NCBI GenBank assembly: GCA_947499935.1
Contig: CANMQH010000001.1
Span: 496,001-560,000, forward strand
Length of the DNA stretch: 64,000 nucleotides
Reading direction: 5' to 3'
DNA from: an uncultured Algibacter sp.
GTDB taxonomy: Bacteria > Bacteroidota > Bacteroidia > Flavobacteriales > Flavobacteriaceae
Each line of letters begins with the position of its first letter. Position 1 is the stretch's first letter. Under the pieces are notes generated by a model. The model did not search any database. It was not told the DNA's origin and worked only from the letters and a program-made list of their open reading frames with translations. Positions 36,222 through 44,630 of this stretch are shown here, in pieces. The translations under genes and the position numbers were made by a program.

Positions 36222-36251
36222 CACAAAATTAAACCTTTTTTTAATTTTGTG
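36222..36251. repeat. 12-base perfect inverted repeat upstream of accD
   Basis: CACAAAATTAAA (36222-36233) and TTTAATTTTGTG (36240-36251) flank CCTTTT. Each arm contains TAATTTTG read outward, a match to TAnnTTTG, so the - strand copy could be an accD promoter about 140 bases upstream. It could equally be an operator or a chance AT-rich palindrome. Confidence 0.45.
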
Positions 36252-36314
36252 GTAGCACCATCTTAATTTTATTGATATGATGTTTGCAATTATTTGTTTT
36301 TGAGAACTATAAAC

Positions 36315-36347
36315 AAAAAAGACTCTACGTAATTGTAGAGTCTTTTA
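36315..36347 (-). terminator. Terminator after the class II aldolase gene
   Basis: GACTCTAC-GTAATT-GTAGAGTC with flanking A and T runs lies 20 bases beyond the aldolase stop on the - strand, separating it from accD. Confidence 0.85.
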
Positions 36348-36366
36348 ATGTTATTTTACTTAAAAA

Positions 36367-37434
36367 CTATAATGTATTTACATTATTTAAGTCTTCAAAA
36401 GCCTTTTTTAAACGTTCAACAAACGTTTTTTCGCCTTCTCTTAACCAAACTCTTGGGTCATAATATTTTTTGTTAGGAACATCTGCACCATCAGGGTTTC
36501 CTATCTGAGCTTTTAAATATTCAGATTTAGAACCCATATAATCACGTATACCTTCCATAAAGGCATATTGTAAATCAGTATCAATATTCATTTTTATAAC
36601 ACCATAGCTAATACCTTCTCTAATTTCTTCAACTGTAGAACCAGAACCACCATGAAATACAAAATCAATATGGTTGTGCTCTACACCGTATTTTTTTGAG
36701 ATATGCTCTTGAGAATTTTTTAAGATTTTTGGTGTTAATTTCACATTACCTGGCTTGTAAACGCCATGTACATTACCAAAAGCTGCTGCTATAGTAAATT
36801 GCGGACTTACTTTGCTTAATTCTTCGTAAGCATAAGCAACTTCTTCAGGTTGTGTGTATAGTTTAGAATCATCAACATCTGTATTATCAACACCGTCTTC
36901 TTCACCTCCTGTAATACCAAGTTCAATTTCTAAGGTCATACCCATTTTGCTCATACGCTCTAAATAGGTTTTACAGATTGCTATATTTTCTTCTATAGGC
37001 TCTTCAGAAAGGTCAATCATGTGCGAACTGAATAATGATTTTCCAGTTTCAGCAAAATGCTTTTCACTAGCATCTAATAAACCATCTATCCAAGGTAATA
37101 ATTTTTTTGCGCAATGGTCTGTATGTAAAATAACGGGAACACCATAAGCTTCTGATAAGGTATGTACATGTTTTGCACCTGCAACAGCACCAGCAATAGC
37201 AGCTTTTTGGTCATCGTTACTTAGACCTTTACCAGCATTAAATTGTGCGCCACCATTAGAAAACTGAATGATTACTGGAGCATTTAAAGCTGCAGCTGTT
37301 TCTAAAACACCATTTATAGTGTCAGAACCTATTACGTTTACAGCAGGTAAAGCAAATCCTTTTTCTTTAGCAAAATTAAAAATTGCTTGAACTTCTTGTC
37401 CAGTAGCAACTCCTGGTTTTATATTATGTCCCAT
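36367..37434 (-). CDS. fbaA: Class II fructose-bisphosphate aldolase
   Basis: A 355-residue zinc-dependent aldolase that interconverts fructose-1,6-bisphosphate with dihydroxyacetone phosphate and glyceraldehyde-3-phosphate in glycolysis and gluconeogenesis. Zinc ligand regions VILHTDHCAKK, GNVHGVYKPGN and DFVFHGGSGS, and the substrate-binding NIDTDLQYAFMEGIRDY, match the long class IIA (E. coli FbaA) form. It has its own -7 box 33 bases upstream and its own terminator, so it is probably monocistronic. Confidence 0.95.
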   Translation of the reverse strand: MGHNIKPGVATGQEVQAIFNFAKEKGFALPAVNVIGSDTINGVLETAAALNAPVIIQFSNGGAQFNAGKGLSNDDQKAAIAGAVAGAKHVHTLSEAYGVPVILHTDHCAKKLLPWIDGLLDASEKHFAETGKSLFSSHMIDLSEEPIEENIAICKTYLERMSKMGMTLEIELGITGGEEDGVDNTDVDDSKLYTQPEEVAYAYEELSKVSPQFTIAAAFGNVHGVYKPGNVKLTPKILKNSQEHISKKYGVEHNHIDFVFHGGSGSTVEEIREGISYGVIKMNIDTDLQYAFMEGIRDYMGSKSEYLKAQIGNPDGADVPNKKYYDPRVWLREGEKTFVERLKKAFEDLNNVNTL

Positions 37435-37466
37435 TTTTTAAAATTAAATTTGTAATTAGTACATTT

Positions 37467-37474
37467 CAAAAGTA
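37467..37474 (-). promoter_or_regulatory. -7 box (TACTTTTG on the - strand) for fbaA
   Basis: CAAAAGTA on + reads TACTTTTG on -, fitting TAnnTTTG, with a leader of about 27 bases to the aldolase ATG. No TTG at the -33 distance. Confidence 0.5.
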
Positions 37475-37554
37475 ATCAATTTTGGATAATAAGTTCTTGT
37501 TTTGTATTTCTAATGGAAGAAAGGGATACTAAAACGTTATAGTGTTCGCTAGTA

Positions 37555-40104
37555 TTAGAAAGGGTAGTTTATACCAATATTATATACGGCATTAGAGAAA
37601 TTATAGTCATTAAACCACCTGTTTTCGTCTCGGAAAAAAGGGTCGTAGGTTTTAAAACCAATATCGAATCTAAAAACGAAAAAGCTAAAATCGTAACGCA
37701 AACCAAATCCAGACCCAATGGCAATATCTTCTAATGCATTAAAACTGGTAAACGTGGCTCTTTCTTCTTCAACATTATCCAGCACATTCCATATGTTGCC
37801 CGCATCAATAAATAGCGCACCATTTAAATCTCCAAATATGTTAAACCGTTGCTCTGCACTTAATGTAAGTTTTAAGTTGGCTTCGTTAAATTCGTTAGTT
37901 GTTTCAGAACTTCCTGGTCCTAGACTATAGGGGTTCCATGCACGATTATCGTTAGGCCCTCCCGCAAAAAAACTTTTAGAGAAAGGAATACTATTGGAGT
38001 TACCATAAGGTATAGCAATACCAAAAAAACTTCTTATGGCTAAGACGTTTTTATTACCAAAATCCCAATGTTTAACGTAATCTAGTTCTGTTTTAACGTA
38101 TTGAGAAAAGGCTACATTAAATAGCTCAAAACGGTTATTACTATCTTTTTTTAAGCCTAAAAGGTCTGATGCGCTCGATAGTAAGTTTCCTGCTAGTTCT
38201 AATTTAAACCTAAATATTGAGAAGTCATTATCAAACAAATTGGTGCGTTCATCATTTGTAAAATTATAGCTAGACGATAAAATTAGGTTATTTTCTGTTA
38301 GACGTTCTTTGCGCTCATCTATACTAGAAACAATTCTAAATTCTGGGTCATTAGGGTTTAATGAGGTATTATTTGTTAGAACATCGTTTATAAATATATC
38401 GGCTTCGTTTACGGGGTTTTCTGAGTTTGGAATGTTTAACGACTCGTCATTACCAATATAGTTGATGCCTCTTGCTACGTTTTCTAGAGCGTTTCTGGAA
38501 TTACTATAAACATCAAAATAATTATCTACATTAAGATTACGAACATATTGTATATTAAAGACATCTAACCTATTGGTTACTTTTGAGTTTGGGTGCCAAT
38601 TGTAATTAAAAATGCCACTAAATGTTTGTTTATCAAGACCTATGTTAGTTTGGCTCGTGGTTGCTAAGCTTATTCTGGTACTAGGTAACATATATTTAGG
38701 GATGATATGCTCTGTATTGAAAGGCGAAAATAACCTAGGAATGGTTAATTTAAAATCTACACCATATTCATTAATATCAAAAAATGGATCACCTTCTTCT
38801 CTAGCGTCTTTTGATGCACCAATAGACCCAATAGCCGATATTTGCAACGTTTCTGCACCTCTAAAAATATTTCTAATAAGTAAACTTGGATTTAATGAAA
38901 AACCAACCGTTTGTATATTACTTTGCGATACATCGGCACTAAAGCTTAAACTGAATTTTTTAAGGGGTGTTAATCTTATGGTATCTGTAAGTGTATTGTC
39001 GGGATTTTCAATATATTCTATATTAGGATATTTAAATGTGCGAAGTTCGTTTAAATGCCTGTAGGTTCTTGTTCTATCCAAATCTTTAAAAACAGTTCCA
39101 GGAGTTATAAACACAGCATCTGTTATAGCTTTTGGATTATATCGCATTTTATTATAGCTAAATAGTTTATAGCCGTTATATGATATAGAGTCTTGAAAGG
39201 GTTTGTTTCTATTCTCAAACGTATAATCGGTTATAATATTTACATCTTTAATATTATAGACTTTAAACGGTACACGCCTTATTGAATCTTGAGTTCTGAT
39301 GGCTCTGTCTTGTATTTTTATATCAATATTTACTTTTTTATTGGTGCCTATGGTATCCATTTCAAAAGTGATGTAATCTTGATTAAAATGATAAACACCA
39401 GAATTACGAAGTTCTTTAGAAATCCTTTCACGCTCATTATCCATATTTGAGGTTCTATATTGCTGAGAGCGTTTTATTAGAGCCTTTTCTCGAATTTTTT
39501 TGTATAAGGTATCTACAACGGGAGATTGTATGGTTTTAGTAATAGAATCTATAATAAATGCTTGTCCTGATTCTACGTTATATTCTACGGTTGCTGTTTT
39601 GTTATCATTCTTAGAAATCTTATATGTTGTTTTAACATCAAACCAACCATTGTTTATATGGTAATCTTGCAGACGCTTAACAGATTTTTTTGTTCTTAAT
39701 TCACTAACAATAACTGGCGATTCTCCTGTTTTTTTTACCCATTGATTAAAACCTAAGGCCGATCGTTTAAACTTATCTACTTGTTTTTGAGAATATATGT
39801 TTTTTAAACGTTTCTTACGATTTGGTTTGCGGTTTAACCAAGCTTCAAAGATAGAATCTCTATTTTCTCTAGCCGTATTATATATGTAAAGACGAAGTGG
39901 TATTTTTAATAAAGGAATTCTACTATTAGGTTTTTGGTATAATAAACTGTTTATAGTTTCAGAATTATCTTTTTCACCATTAATAGTTACTGTGTTTTCG
40001 GTTAGTAAATGCTCATCTGCAGCAACTCGCTTAACAGTATCACAAGATGTAAGACATCTAAAAAAACTTACTAAAATCAGTATTTTAAAAATATGTTGTT
40101 TCAA
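37555..40104 (-). CDS. tamL: TamA-like outer membrane lipoprotein (TamL), BamA superfamily
   Basis: An 849-residue protein with a lipoprotein signal (lipobox LTSC, Cys21), POTRA-like domains in the N-terminal half (DYHINNGWFDVKTTYKI, LRNSGVYHFNQDYITFEMD, HLNELRTFKYPNIEY) and a C-terminal Omp85 beta-barrel. Barrel signatures include FFAGGPNDNRAWNPYSLGPG and GALFIDAGNIWN, with terminal phenylalanine. Bacteroidota have a lipidated TamA homologue, TamL, partnered with TamB in outer-membrane biogenesis. No tamB is in the window. It is divergent from an RNA methyltransferase gene. Confidence 0.88.
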   Translation of the reverse strand: MKQHIFKILILVSFFRCLTSCDTVKRVAADEHLLTENTVTINGEKDNSETINSLLYQKPNSRIPLLKIPLRLYIYNTARENRDSIFEAWLNRKPNRKKRLKNIYSQKQVDKFKRSALGFNQWVKKTGESPVIVSELRTKKSVKRLQDYHINNGWFDVKTTYKISKNDNKTATVEYNVESGQAFIIDSITKTIQSPVVDTLYKKIREKALIKRSQQYRTSNMDNERERISKELRNSGVYHFNQDYITFEMDTIGTNKKVNIDIKIQDRAIRTQDSIRRVPFKVYNIKDVNIITDYTFENRNKPFQDSISYNGYKLFSYNKMRYNPKAITDAVFITPGTVFKDLDRTRTYRHLNELRTFKYPNIEYIENPDNTLTDTIRLTPLKKFSLSFSADVSQSNIQTVGFSLNPSLLIRNIFRGAETLQISAIGSIGASKDAREEGDPFFDINEYGVDFKLTIPRLFSPFNTEHIIPKYMLPSTRISLATTSQTNIGLDKQTFSGIFNYNWHPNSKVTNRLDVFNIQYVRNLNVDNYFDVYSNSRNALENVARGINYIGNDESLNIPNSENPVNEADIFINDVLTNNTSLNPNDPEFRIVSSIDERKERLTENNLILSSSYNFTNDERTNLFDNDFSIFRFKLELAGNLLSSASDLLGLKKDSNNRFELFNVAFSQYVKTELDYVKHWDFGNKNVLAIRSFFGIAIPYGNSNSIPFSKSFFAGGPNDNRAWNPYSLGPGSSETTNEFNEANLKLTLSAEQRFNIFGDLNGALFIDAGNIWNVLDNVEEERATFTSFNALEDIAIGSGFGLRYDFSFFVFRFDIGFKTYDPFFRDENRWFNDYNFSNAVYNIGINYPF

Positions 40105-40189
40105 AAGAAAACGATAATTATTTTTTGGTAATCAATGTTAAGATTTTAATCTAAATAAGTGTTTTTGATGAACAATATCCTTACGCGTT

Positions 40190-40197
40190 CAAAAATA
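40190..40197 (-). promoter_or_regulatory. Possible -7 box (TATTTTTG on the - strand) for tamL
   Basis: CAAAAATA on + reads TATTTTTG on -. It lies about 85 bases from the tamL ATG, in the divergent gap with the RNA methyltransferase gene. The -33 element is not evident. Confidence 0.35.
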
Positions 40198-40290
40198 CAT
40201 CATTTAAGCTTAAAATTATATTTAAATAATTACAAGACTAAGTAATATTGTTAATATTTCTTTTCTTTATCAAAAATTAACAATAATGCG

Positions 40291-41010
40291 ATGCTTTCTA
40301 AAAGTCAAATAAAATTAATAACGTGTTTAAAGCAAAAAAAATATAGACAACAGCATGGTTTATTTGTTGTCGAAGGTATAAAAAACATCAAAGAGTTACT
40401 AGACTCTCATGTATCACTTAGTGCATTATATACTACAGAATCCTTCAATATTGATGCCAAAATGGAGGTTTTGATTTCTGAAATAGATTTAAAACGTATA
40501 AGTTTTTTAAAAACACCTAATAAAGCATTGGCTGTTTTTAAAATACCTAAACCCATACCCATTGAGAATAAAGGGCTCATTATTGCATTAGATGCTATTA
40601 GAGATCCAGGTAATTTAGGAACTATAATTAGACTTTGCGATTGGTTTGGGGTCAAACAATTAGTTTGTAGTAAAGAAACGGTAGATTGTTATAACCCAAA
40701 AGTTATACAGGCCACTATGGGGTCTATTACTAGAGTTAATATAAATTATGTTGATTTAGAAGCGTTTTTAAAAGCTGCAAGTTTACCTATTTATGGAGCT
40801 TTTATGGAAGGCGAAATAGTATATACTAAACCATTACCTGAAAATGGAATTTTGGTTATGGGTAATGAGGCTAATGGAATCTCTAAAACGATTGAAACGG
40901 TAATAAATCAAAAAATATCTATTCCTAGATTTGGAGAAGTACAAGCCGCAGAAAGTTTGAATGTGGCTACAGCTACTGCAATATTATTAAATGAGTTTAG
41001 GAGGTGTTGA
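40291..41010 (+). CDS. TrmH/SpoU-family RNA 2'-O-methyltransferase
   Basis: A 239-residue SPOUT methyltransferase acting on tRNA or rRNA ribose. It has an N-terminal substrate-binding domain (LFVVEGIKNIKELL) and the three SpoU motifs: ALDAIRDPGNLGTIIRLCDW (about residues 92-111), LVMGNEANGIS and IPRFGEVQAAESLNVATATAILL. The trefoil-knot region is complete. The modified nucleotide cannot be assigned. It stands alone, divergent from tamL and convergent with the hypothetical gene on -. Confidence 0.9.
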   Translation: MLSKSQIKLITCLKQKKYRQQHGLFVVEGIKNIKELLDSHVSLSALYTTESFNIDAKMEVLISEIDLKRISFLKTPNKALAVFKIPKPIPIENKGLIIALDAIRDPGNLGTIIRLCDWFGVKQLVCSKETVDCYNPKVIQATMGSITRVNINYVDLEAFLKAASLPIYGAFMEGEIVYTKPLPENGILVMGNEANGISKTIETVINQKISIPRFGEVQAAESLNVATATAILLNEFRRC

Positions 41011-41053
41011 AAAGTTAGTTAATAGTTATTAAATAAACAGAATTTATGATAAA

Positions 41054-41614
41054 TTAGATTTTGTATTGGTTTATTATGAAATCATCCCAAACTTGTGCTT
41101 CTATATATCTATCATATTTCATGGCTTCTTGATTTTGCCATTTTTTTTCTGAAGGTAAACCGTATTGATTTATTAAATGTATCATCTCATTTAATAAATA
41201 CACCTTACCATAATAAGACTTTTTATAAAATGATAGCTTTGGTTCATCGTGTATTTGAAAGGATATCATACTATCAGGATATGTAAAGCTGATATATTCT
41301 TTTTTAAAGTTGGATAATGGAATTTTTATAACGCCAGGGTTGTCGTAGCAAGATTTAAGCCAAGGGCATTCTCCTAGAGTGAAGTAAAAAGGGGCGTCTA
41401 TTTTAGGAATACCTCCTTTAACGACAAACGCTTGTTTTAATCGTTTTTCTACAGCAAATCTTAATTTAATATAATTGGAAGGCCTTTTACTATTAAAGCC
41501 AACAGAAATATTTTTTTGGATTTCTAAAGCCTTGTCAAATTCATTCTGTGTGATATTTTTAAAAGGACCTTGTTCAATTTCATAATAATGATAAAGATTT
41601 ACAGGTAAATTCAT
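41054..41614 (-). CDS. Hypothetical protein (186 aa)
   Basis: A soluble protein without signal peptide that I do not recognise. It starts MNLPVNLYHYYEIEQGPFKN and contains KAFVVKGGIPKIDAPFYFTLG-like text with the ECPWLKS segment, then FQIHDEPKLSFYKKSYYGKVYLLNEMI. The composition is rich in aromatic and basic residues. It lies upstream of nothing on its strand except porT-menG at 57 bases, so it may be the last gene of that transcript. Function unknown. Confidence 0.7.
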   Translation of the reverse strand: MNLPVNLYHYYEIEQGPFKNITQNEFDKALEIQKNISVGFNSKRPSNYIKLRFAVEKRLKQAFVVKGGIPKIDAPFYFTLGECPWLKSCYDNPGVIKIPLSNFKKEYISFTYPDSMISFQIHDEPKLSFYKKSYYGKVYLLNEMIHLINQYGLPSEKKWQNQEAMKYDRYIEAQVWDDFIINQYKI

Positions 41615-41671
41615 TAAATGTTAGAATAAGCTTACTTTAAACTATGAGATATCTAAATTTATACAAAAATT

Positions 41672-42406
41672 TTACTGAAATGTAAAATTAATAAATAATC
41701 CACGGGTTTTCATGCTAGCAATATTGCTAGTCCAAGGGCTATTAGGGTCTTCATCTCTTACAAGCTCATCAGTAAGACCAAAGAGACCTCTAATAGATGG
41801 GGTGAATTTAAAGTTATATAAATATAAATCGATACCAAAGCCTAGCTCATAAAACACAGGGTTTTTCTTAGTTCTAAATTGTCCCGCACTATTATCTTCT
41901 GGGTTATCCTGATTACTTGATAAGTTTATGGCGGTAGAAAACCCACCAACAATAAAAGGTTTAAAGTTATTAATACGTTTCGTAGATATTTTAATCAATA
42001 AAGGTATGTGTACGTATGTAGATTTTACTTCGCGAATAAAGTCGGAGCTTTTTACATTGGTAACACCATCAAAATAGCTTTGACTGTAATTTAAATTTCT
42101 AGTGGTAATATGTAATCCAGGCTCTAAACGCAAATCTATAAAACTATTAACACGTAAATTACCTATTAAACCAACATTAAAACCAGCATTTCTTTGTACA
42201 AAAACATCTTCTAAATTAACATCATTATAGTCAAAATTAAAATCATAACTGCTTATGCCTAAATAATAACCCCAGCGTAATAATTTATTATCTGTAGAGC
42301 CACGTCCTTGGTTGGCATCATACCTTACTTTCTCTTTCTTAAAGAGCTGAGCATTACAAGTTTCGGAAATTAATATAAATGATATTATTGCAAAAAAATA
42401 CTTCAT
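41672..42406 (-). CDS. porT: Type IX secretion system protein PorT
   Basis: A 244-residue outer-membrane beta-barrel of the PorT family, needed for T9SS secretion in Porphyromonas and Flavobacterium. A signal peptide (MKYFFAIISFILISETCNAQ) is followed by KLLRWGYYLGISSYDFNF, NAGFNVGLIGNLRVNSFIDLRLEPGL, YVHIPLLIKI and an aromatic end (GLFINFTFQ). The frame is open 63 bases upstream, but those codons lie inside menG. The ATG at 42406 is one base after the menG stop, which implies translational coupling. Confidence 0.92.
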   Translation of the reverse strand: MKYFFAIISFILISETCNAQLFKKEKVRYDANQGRGSTDNKLLRWGYYLGISSYDFNFDYNDVNLEDVFVQRNAGFNVGLIGNLRVNSFIDLRLEPGLHITTRNLNYSQSYFDGVTNVKSSDFIREVKSTYVHIPLLIKISTKRINNFKPFIVGGFSTAINLSSNQDNPEDNSAGQFRTKKNPVFYELGFGIDLYLYNFKFTPSIRGLFGLTDELVRDEDPNSPWTSNIASMKTRGLFINFTFQ

Positions 42407-42407
42407 G

Positions 42408-43136
42408 TTAAGGTTTAGATGATTTATAAATTGTTGCCACACCAAATGTTTGCGGTAAATCTTCAACATTAATAAACCCTATTTTGCGTAAAATATTGTT
42501 CAACGCTTCACCATAAGGAAAAACAGAGGCCGATTCGCATAAATATTTATAAGCACTTCTGTCTTTCGAGAATGCACGTCCTATAAGAGGTAAAATGTTT
42601 TTTGTGTAAAAATTATAGCCTTGCCTATACGGCGTTTTATCTGGCATAGAAGTTTCTAAAATAACAAAAGTTCCATGGGGTTTTAATACTCTAAGTATTT
42701 CTCTTAACCCGTTTTCTAAATTTTCAAAGTTTCTAACACCAAAAGCTACAGTAATAGCATCAAAGCTATTATCTTCAAAAGGCATGTTTTCGCTGTCTCC
42801 TAATACCATTTCAATTTTAGTATCTAGAGCCTTCTTTTTTATTTTATCCCTACCAATATCTAGCATACCGCTGCTAATATCTAAACCAACAATTTTAGAG
42901 GCATTAGTCTCAGCCAAATTTATAGCTAAATCGCCTGTTCCTGTTGCAATATCCAAAATGGTATCAGGATTACTTTTATTAATAATCTTAACTACTTTTT
43001 TTCGCCATTTAATGTCAATACCAAATGAAATAACACGGTTTAACCCGTCATAATCTCCAGAAATAGTGTCAAACATTTGAGTAACTTGTTCTTTTTTACC
43101 TAAATCGCTGTTCTTGTAGGGCTTTATTTTTGACAA
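42408..43136 (-). CDS. menG: Demethylmenaquinone methyltransferase (UbiE/MenG)
   Basis: A 242-residue SAM-dependent C-methyltransferase for the last step of menaquinone synthesis, the quinone used by Nqr. It shows [27 protein letters not shown], the SAM motif [44 protein letters not shown] and [14 protein letters not shown] choose the TTG start at 43136 ([17 protein letters not shown]). The upstream ATG at 43184 coincides with the -33 element, so it would not be transcribed. The stop is one base before porT. Confidence 0.92.
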   Translation of the reverse strand: MSKIKPYKNSDLGKKEQVTQMFDTISGDYDGLNRVISFGIDIKWRKKVVKIINKSNPDTILDIATGTGDLAINLAETNASKIVGLDISSGMLDIGRDKIKKKALDTKIEMVLGDSENMPFEDNSFDAITVAFGVRNFENLENGLREILRVLKPHGTFVILETSMPDKTPYRQGYNFYTKNILPLIGRAFSKDRSAYKYLCESASVFPYGEALNNILRKIGFINVEDLPQTFGVATIYKSSKP

Positions 43137-43152
43137 TGTTATGTTTTTTGTG

Positions 43153-43184
43153 CAAAGATAAACTTTTAGAAAAGTATTAGCCAA
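43153..43184 (-). promoter_or_regulatory. Promoter for menG-porT (- strand TTG and TATCTTTG)
   Basis: On the - strand, TTG (43184-43182), a 21-base spacer and TATCTTTG (43160-43153) match the Bacteroidota consensus. Transcription would start near 43146, about ten bases before the TTG start codon of menG. Confidence 0.65.
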
Positions 43185-43239
43185 CAGGATAGTAAATATT
43201 ATATTTTTAGCATCGCAATGTGAAACAATCTAATTATAG

Positions 43240-43247
43240 TATATTTG
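43240..43247 (+). promoter_or_regulatory. -7 box (TATATTTG) for trkA-trkH
   Basis: TATATTTG fits TAnnTTTG and gives a leader of about 19 bases to the trkA ATG. It lies about 80 bases from the oppositely directed menG promoter. Confidence 0.55.
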
Positions 43248-43272
43248 TTCTACTTTTTATGATTTATAAAGA

Positions 43273-44622
43273 ATGAAGATTATTATTGCTGGCGCTGGTG
43301 AAGTTGGGTTTCATTTAGCAAAATTGTTATCTTACGAATCTCAAGAGATTACATTAATAGATACCGATAAAGAAAGTTTAGCATACGCTGATACACATTT
43401 AGATATAAAAGTTATTAGAGGCGATGCGACTTCTATTGCTGTTTTAAAAGACTCTCGTGTAGAGACCTCCGATTTATTTATAGCCGTAACCGCAAGCGAA
43501 ACTACAAATATTACAGTATGCGTTTTAGCGAAACAGTTAGGCGCTGGTAAAACCATAGCCCGAATATCCAATACCGAGTTTATTGTTCATAAAGACGAAG
43601 TTGGCTTTACTAAGTTTGGCATAGATGAGTTGATTTCTCCTGAATCCTTAGCCGCTTCAGAAATTCAATTATCGTTAAAACAATCTTCTTTTAATGATAC
43701 TTATGAGTTTGAAGAAGGCGCACTTACCATGGTAGGTTTAACATTATCTCGATCAGCATCTTTTGTTGGTAAAACGGTTAAGGAAGCTGCAAAGATTTTT
43801 CCAGAATTACATTTTATACCTATAGCCATTCAACGTTTTGGGACACAATATACCATTATACCACGAGGCGATACCCAGTTTAGAAGAGGTGATAGTGTTG
43901 TTTTTATAACGACCGAAGGTGGAGGAGAAGAGCTTTGTAGACTTACAGGTAAGGTTAACAAGGATATAAAAAATGTCATGATTTTAGGCGGAAGCCAAAT
44001 AGGTTATAAGACCGCTCGAGATTTATCCGAAAAAGGTTTTAATGTTAAGCTTTTAGAAGGAAATAAAGAGCGCGCTTTTGATATTGCTGACGATTTGCCA
44101 AATGTTTTAGTATTACATAGTGACGGACGAAATGTGGATTTATTAGAAGAAGAAAATATTAGCGAAATGGATGCTTTTATTGCGGTTGCTGCTAATTCTG
44201 AAACAAACATTATGTCCTGTTTAGTCGCTAAATCTAAAGGTGTTAAAAAAACAGTGGCTTTAGTTGAGAATATGGATTATTTTGAATTATCGCACTCTGT
44301 AGGTATCGAGACACTTATCAATAAAAAACTACTAGCGGCCAACAATATATTTAGATACATAAGAAAAGGGGAAGTTGTTGCTATGACAAAACTTAGTAAC
44401 ATGAATGCTGAGTTGTTGGAGTTTGAGGTTAAAGCAACTTCGGCTATCTGTAACAAATATATTAAAGATGTTGATTTTCCTAGATCAGCTATTATAGGTG
44501 GTGTTGTTAGAAACGGCTTAGGCGTTATAGCATTAGGAAGTTTTAAAATACAAGAAGGAGACCGTATTGTAGTTTGTAGCTTGCTGCAATCTATAAAAGG
44601 TGTTGAAAAACTATTTCGTTAA
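43273..44622 (+). CDS. trkA: Trk potassium uptake regulatory subunit TrkA
   Basis: This 449-residue cytoplasmic, peripheral membrane protein gates the TrkH channel in response to nucleotides. It has the duplicated TrkA_N/TrkA_C layout: the first Rossmann fold begins IIAGAGEVGFHLAKLL, with GDATSIAVLKDS and ARISNTEF. The second begins MILGGSQIGYKTARDL near residue 238, with HSDGRNVDLLEEENI. Each is followed by a TrkA_C domain. trkH begins eight bases after the stop, so the two subunits are made from one transcript. Confidence 0.95.
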   Translation: MKIIIAGAGEVGFHLAKLLSYESQEITLIDTDKESLAYADTHLDIKVIRGDATSIAVLKDSRVETSDLFIAVTASETTNITVCVLAKQLGAGKTIARISNTEFIVHKDEVGFTKFGIDELISPESLAASEIQLSLKQSSFNDTYEFEEGALTMVGLTLSRSASFVGKTVKEAAKIFPELHFIPIAIQRFGTQYTIIPRGDTQFRRGDSVVFITTEGGGEELCRLTGKVNKDIKNVMILGGSQIGYKTARDLSEKGFNVKLLEGNKERAFDIADDLPNVLVLHSDGRNVDLLEEENISEMDAFIAVAANSETNIMSCLVAKSKGVKKTVALVENMDYFELSHSVGIETLINKKLLAANNIFRYIRKGEVVAMTKLSNMNAELLEFEVKATSAICNKYIKDVDFPRSAIIGGVVRNGLGVIALGSFKIQEGDRIVVCSLLQSIKGVEKLFR

Positions 44623-44630
44623 TACAATAC

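Noticed and set aside
42407..42469. 63-base upstream extension of porT
   Set aside because: These codons lie inside menG and would destroy the PorT signal peptide. The ATG at 42406 is directly after the menG stop.
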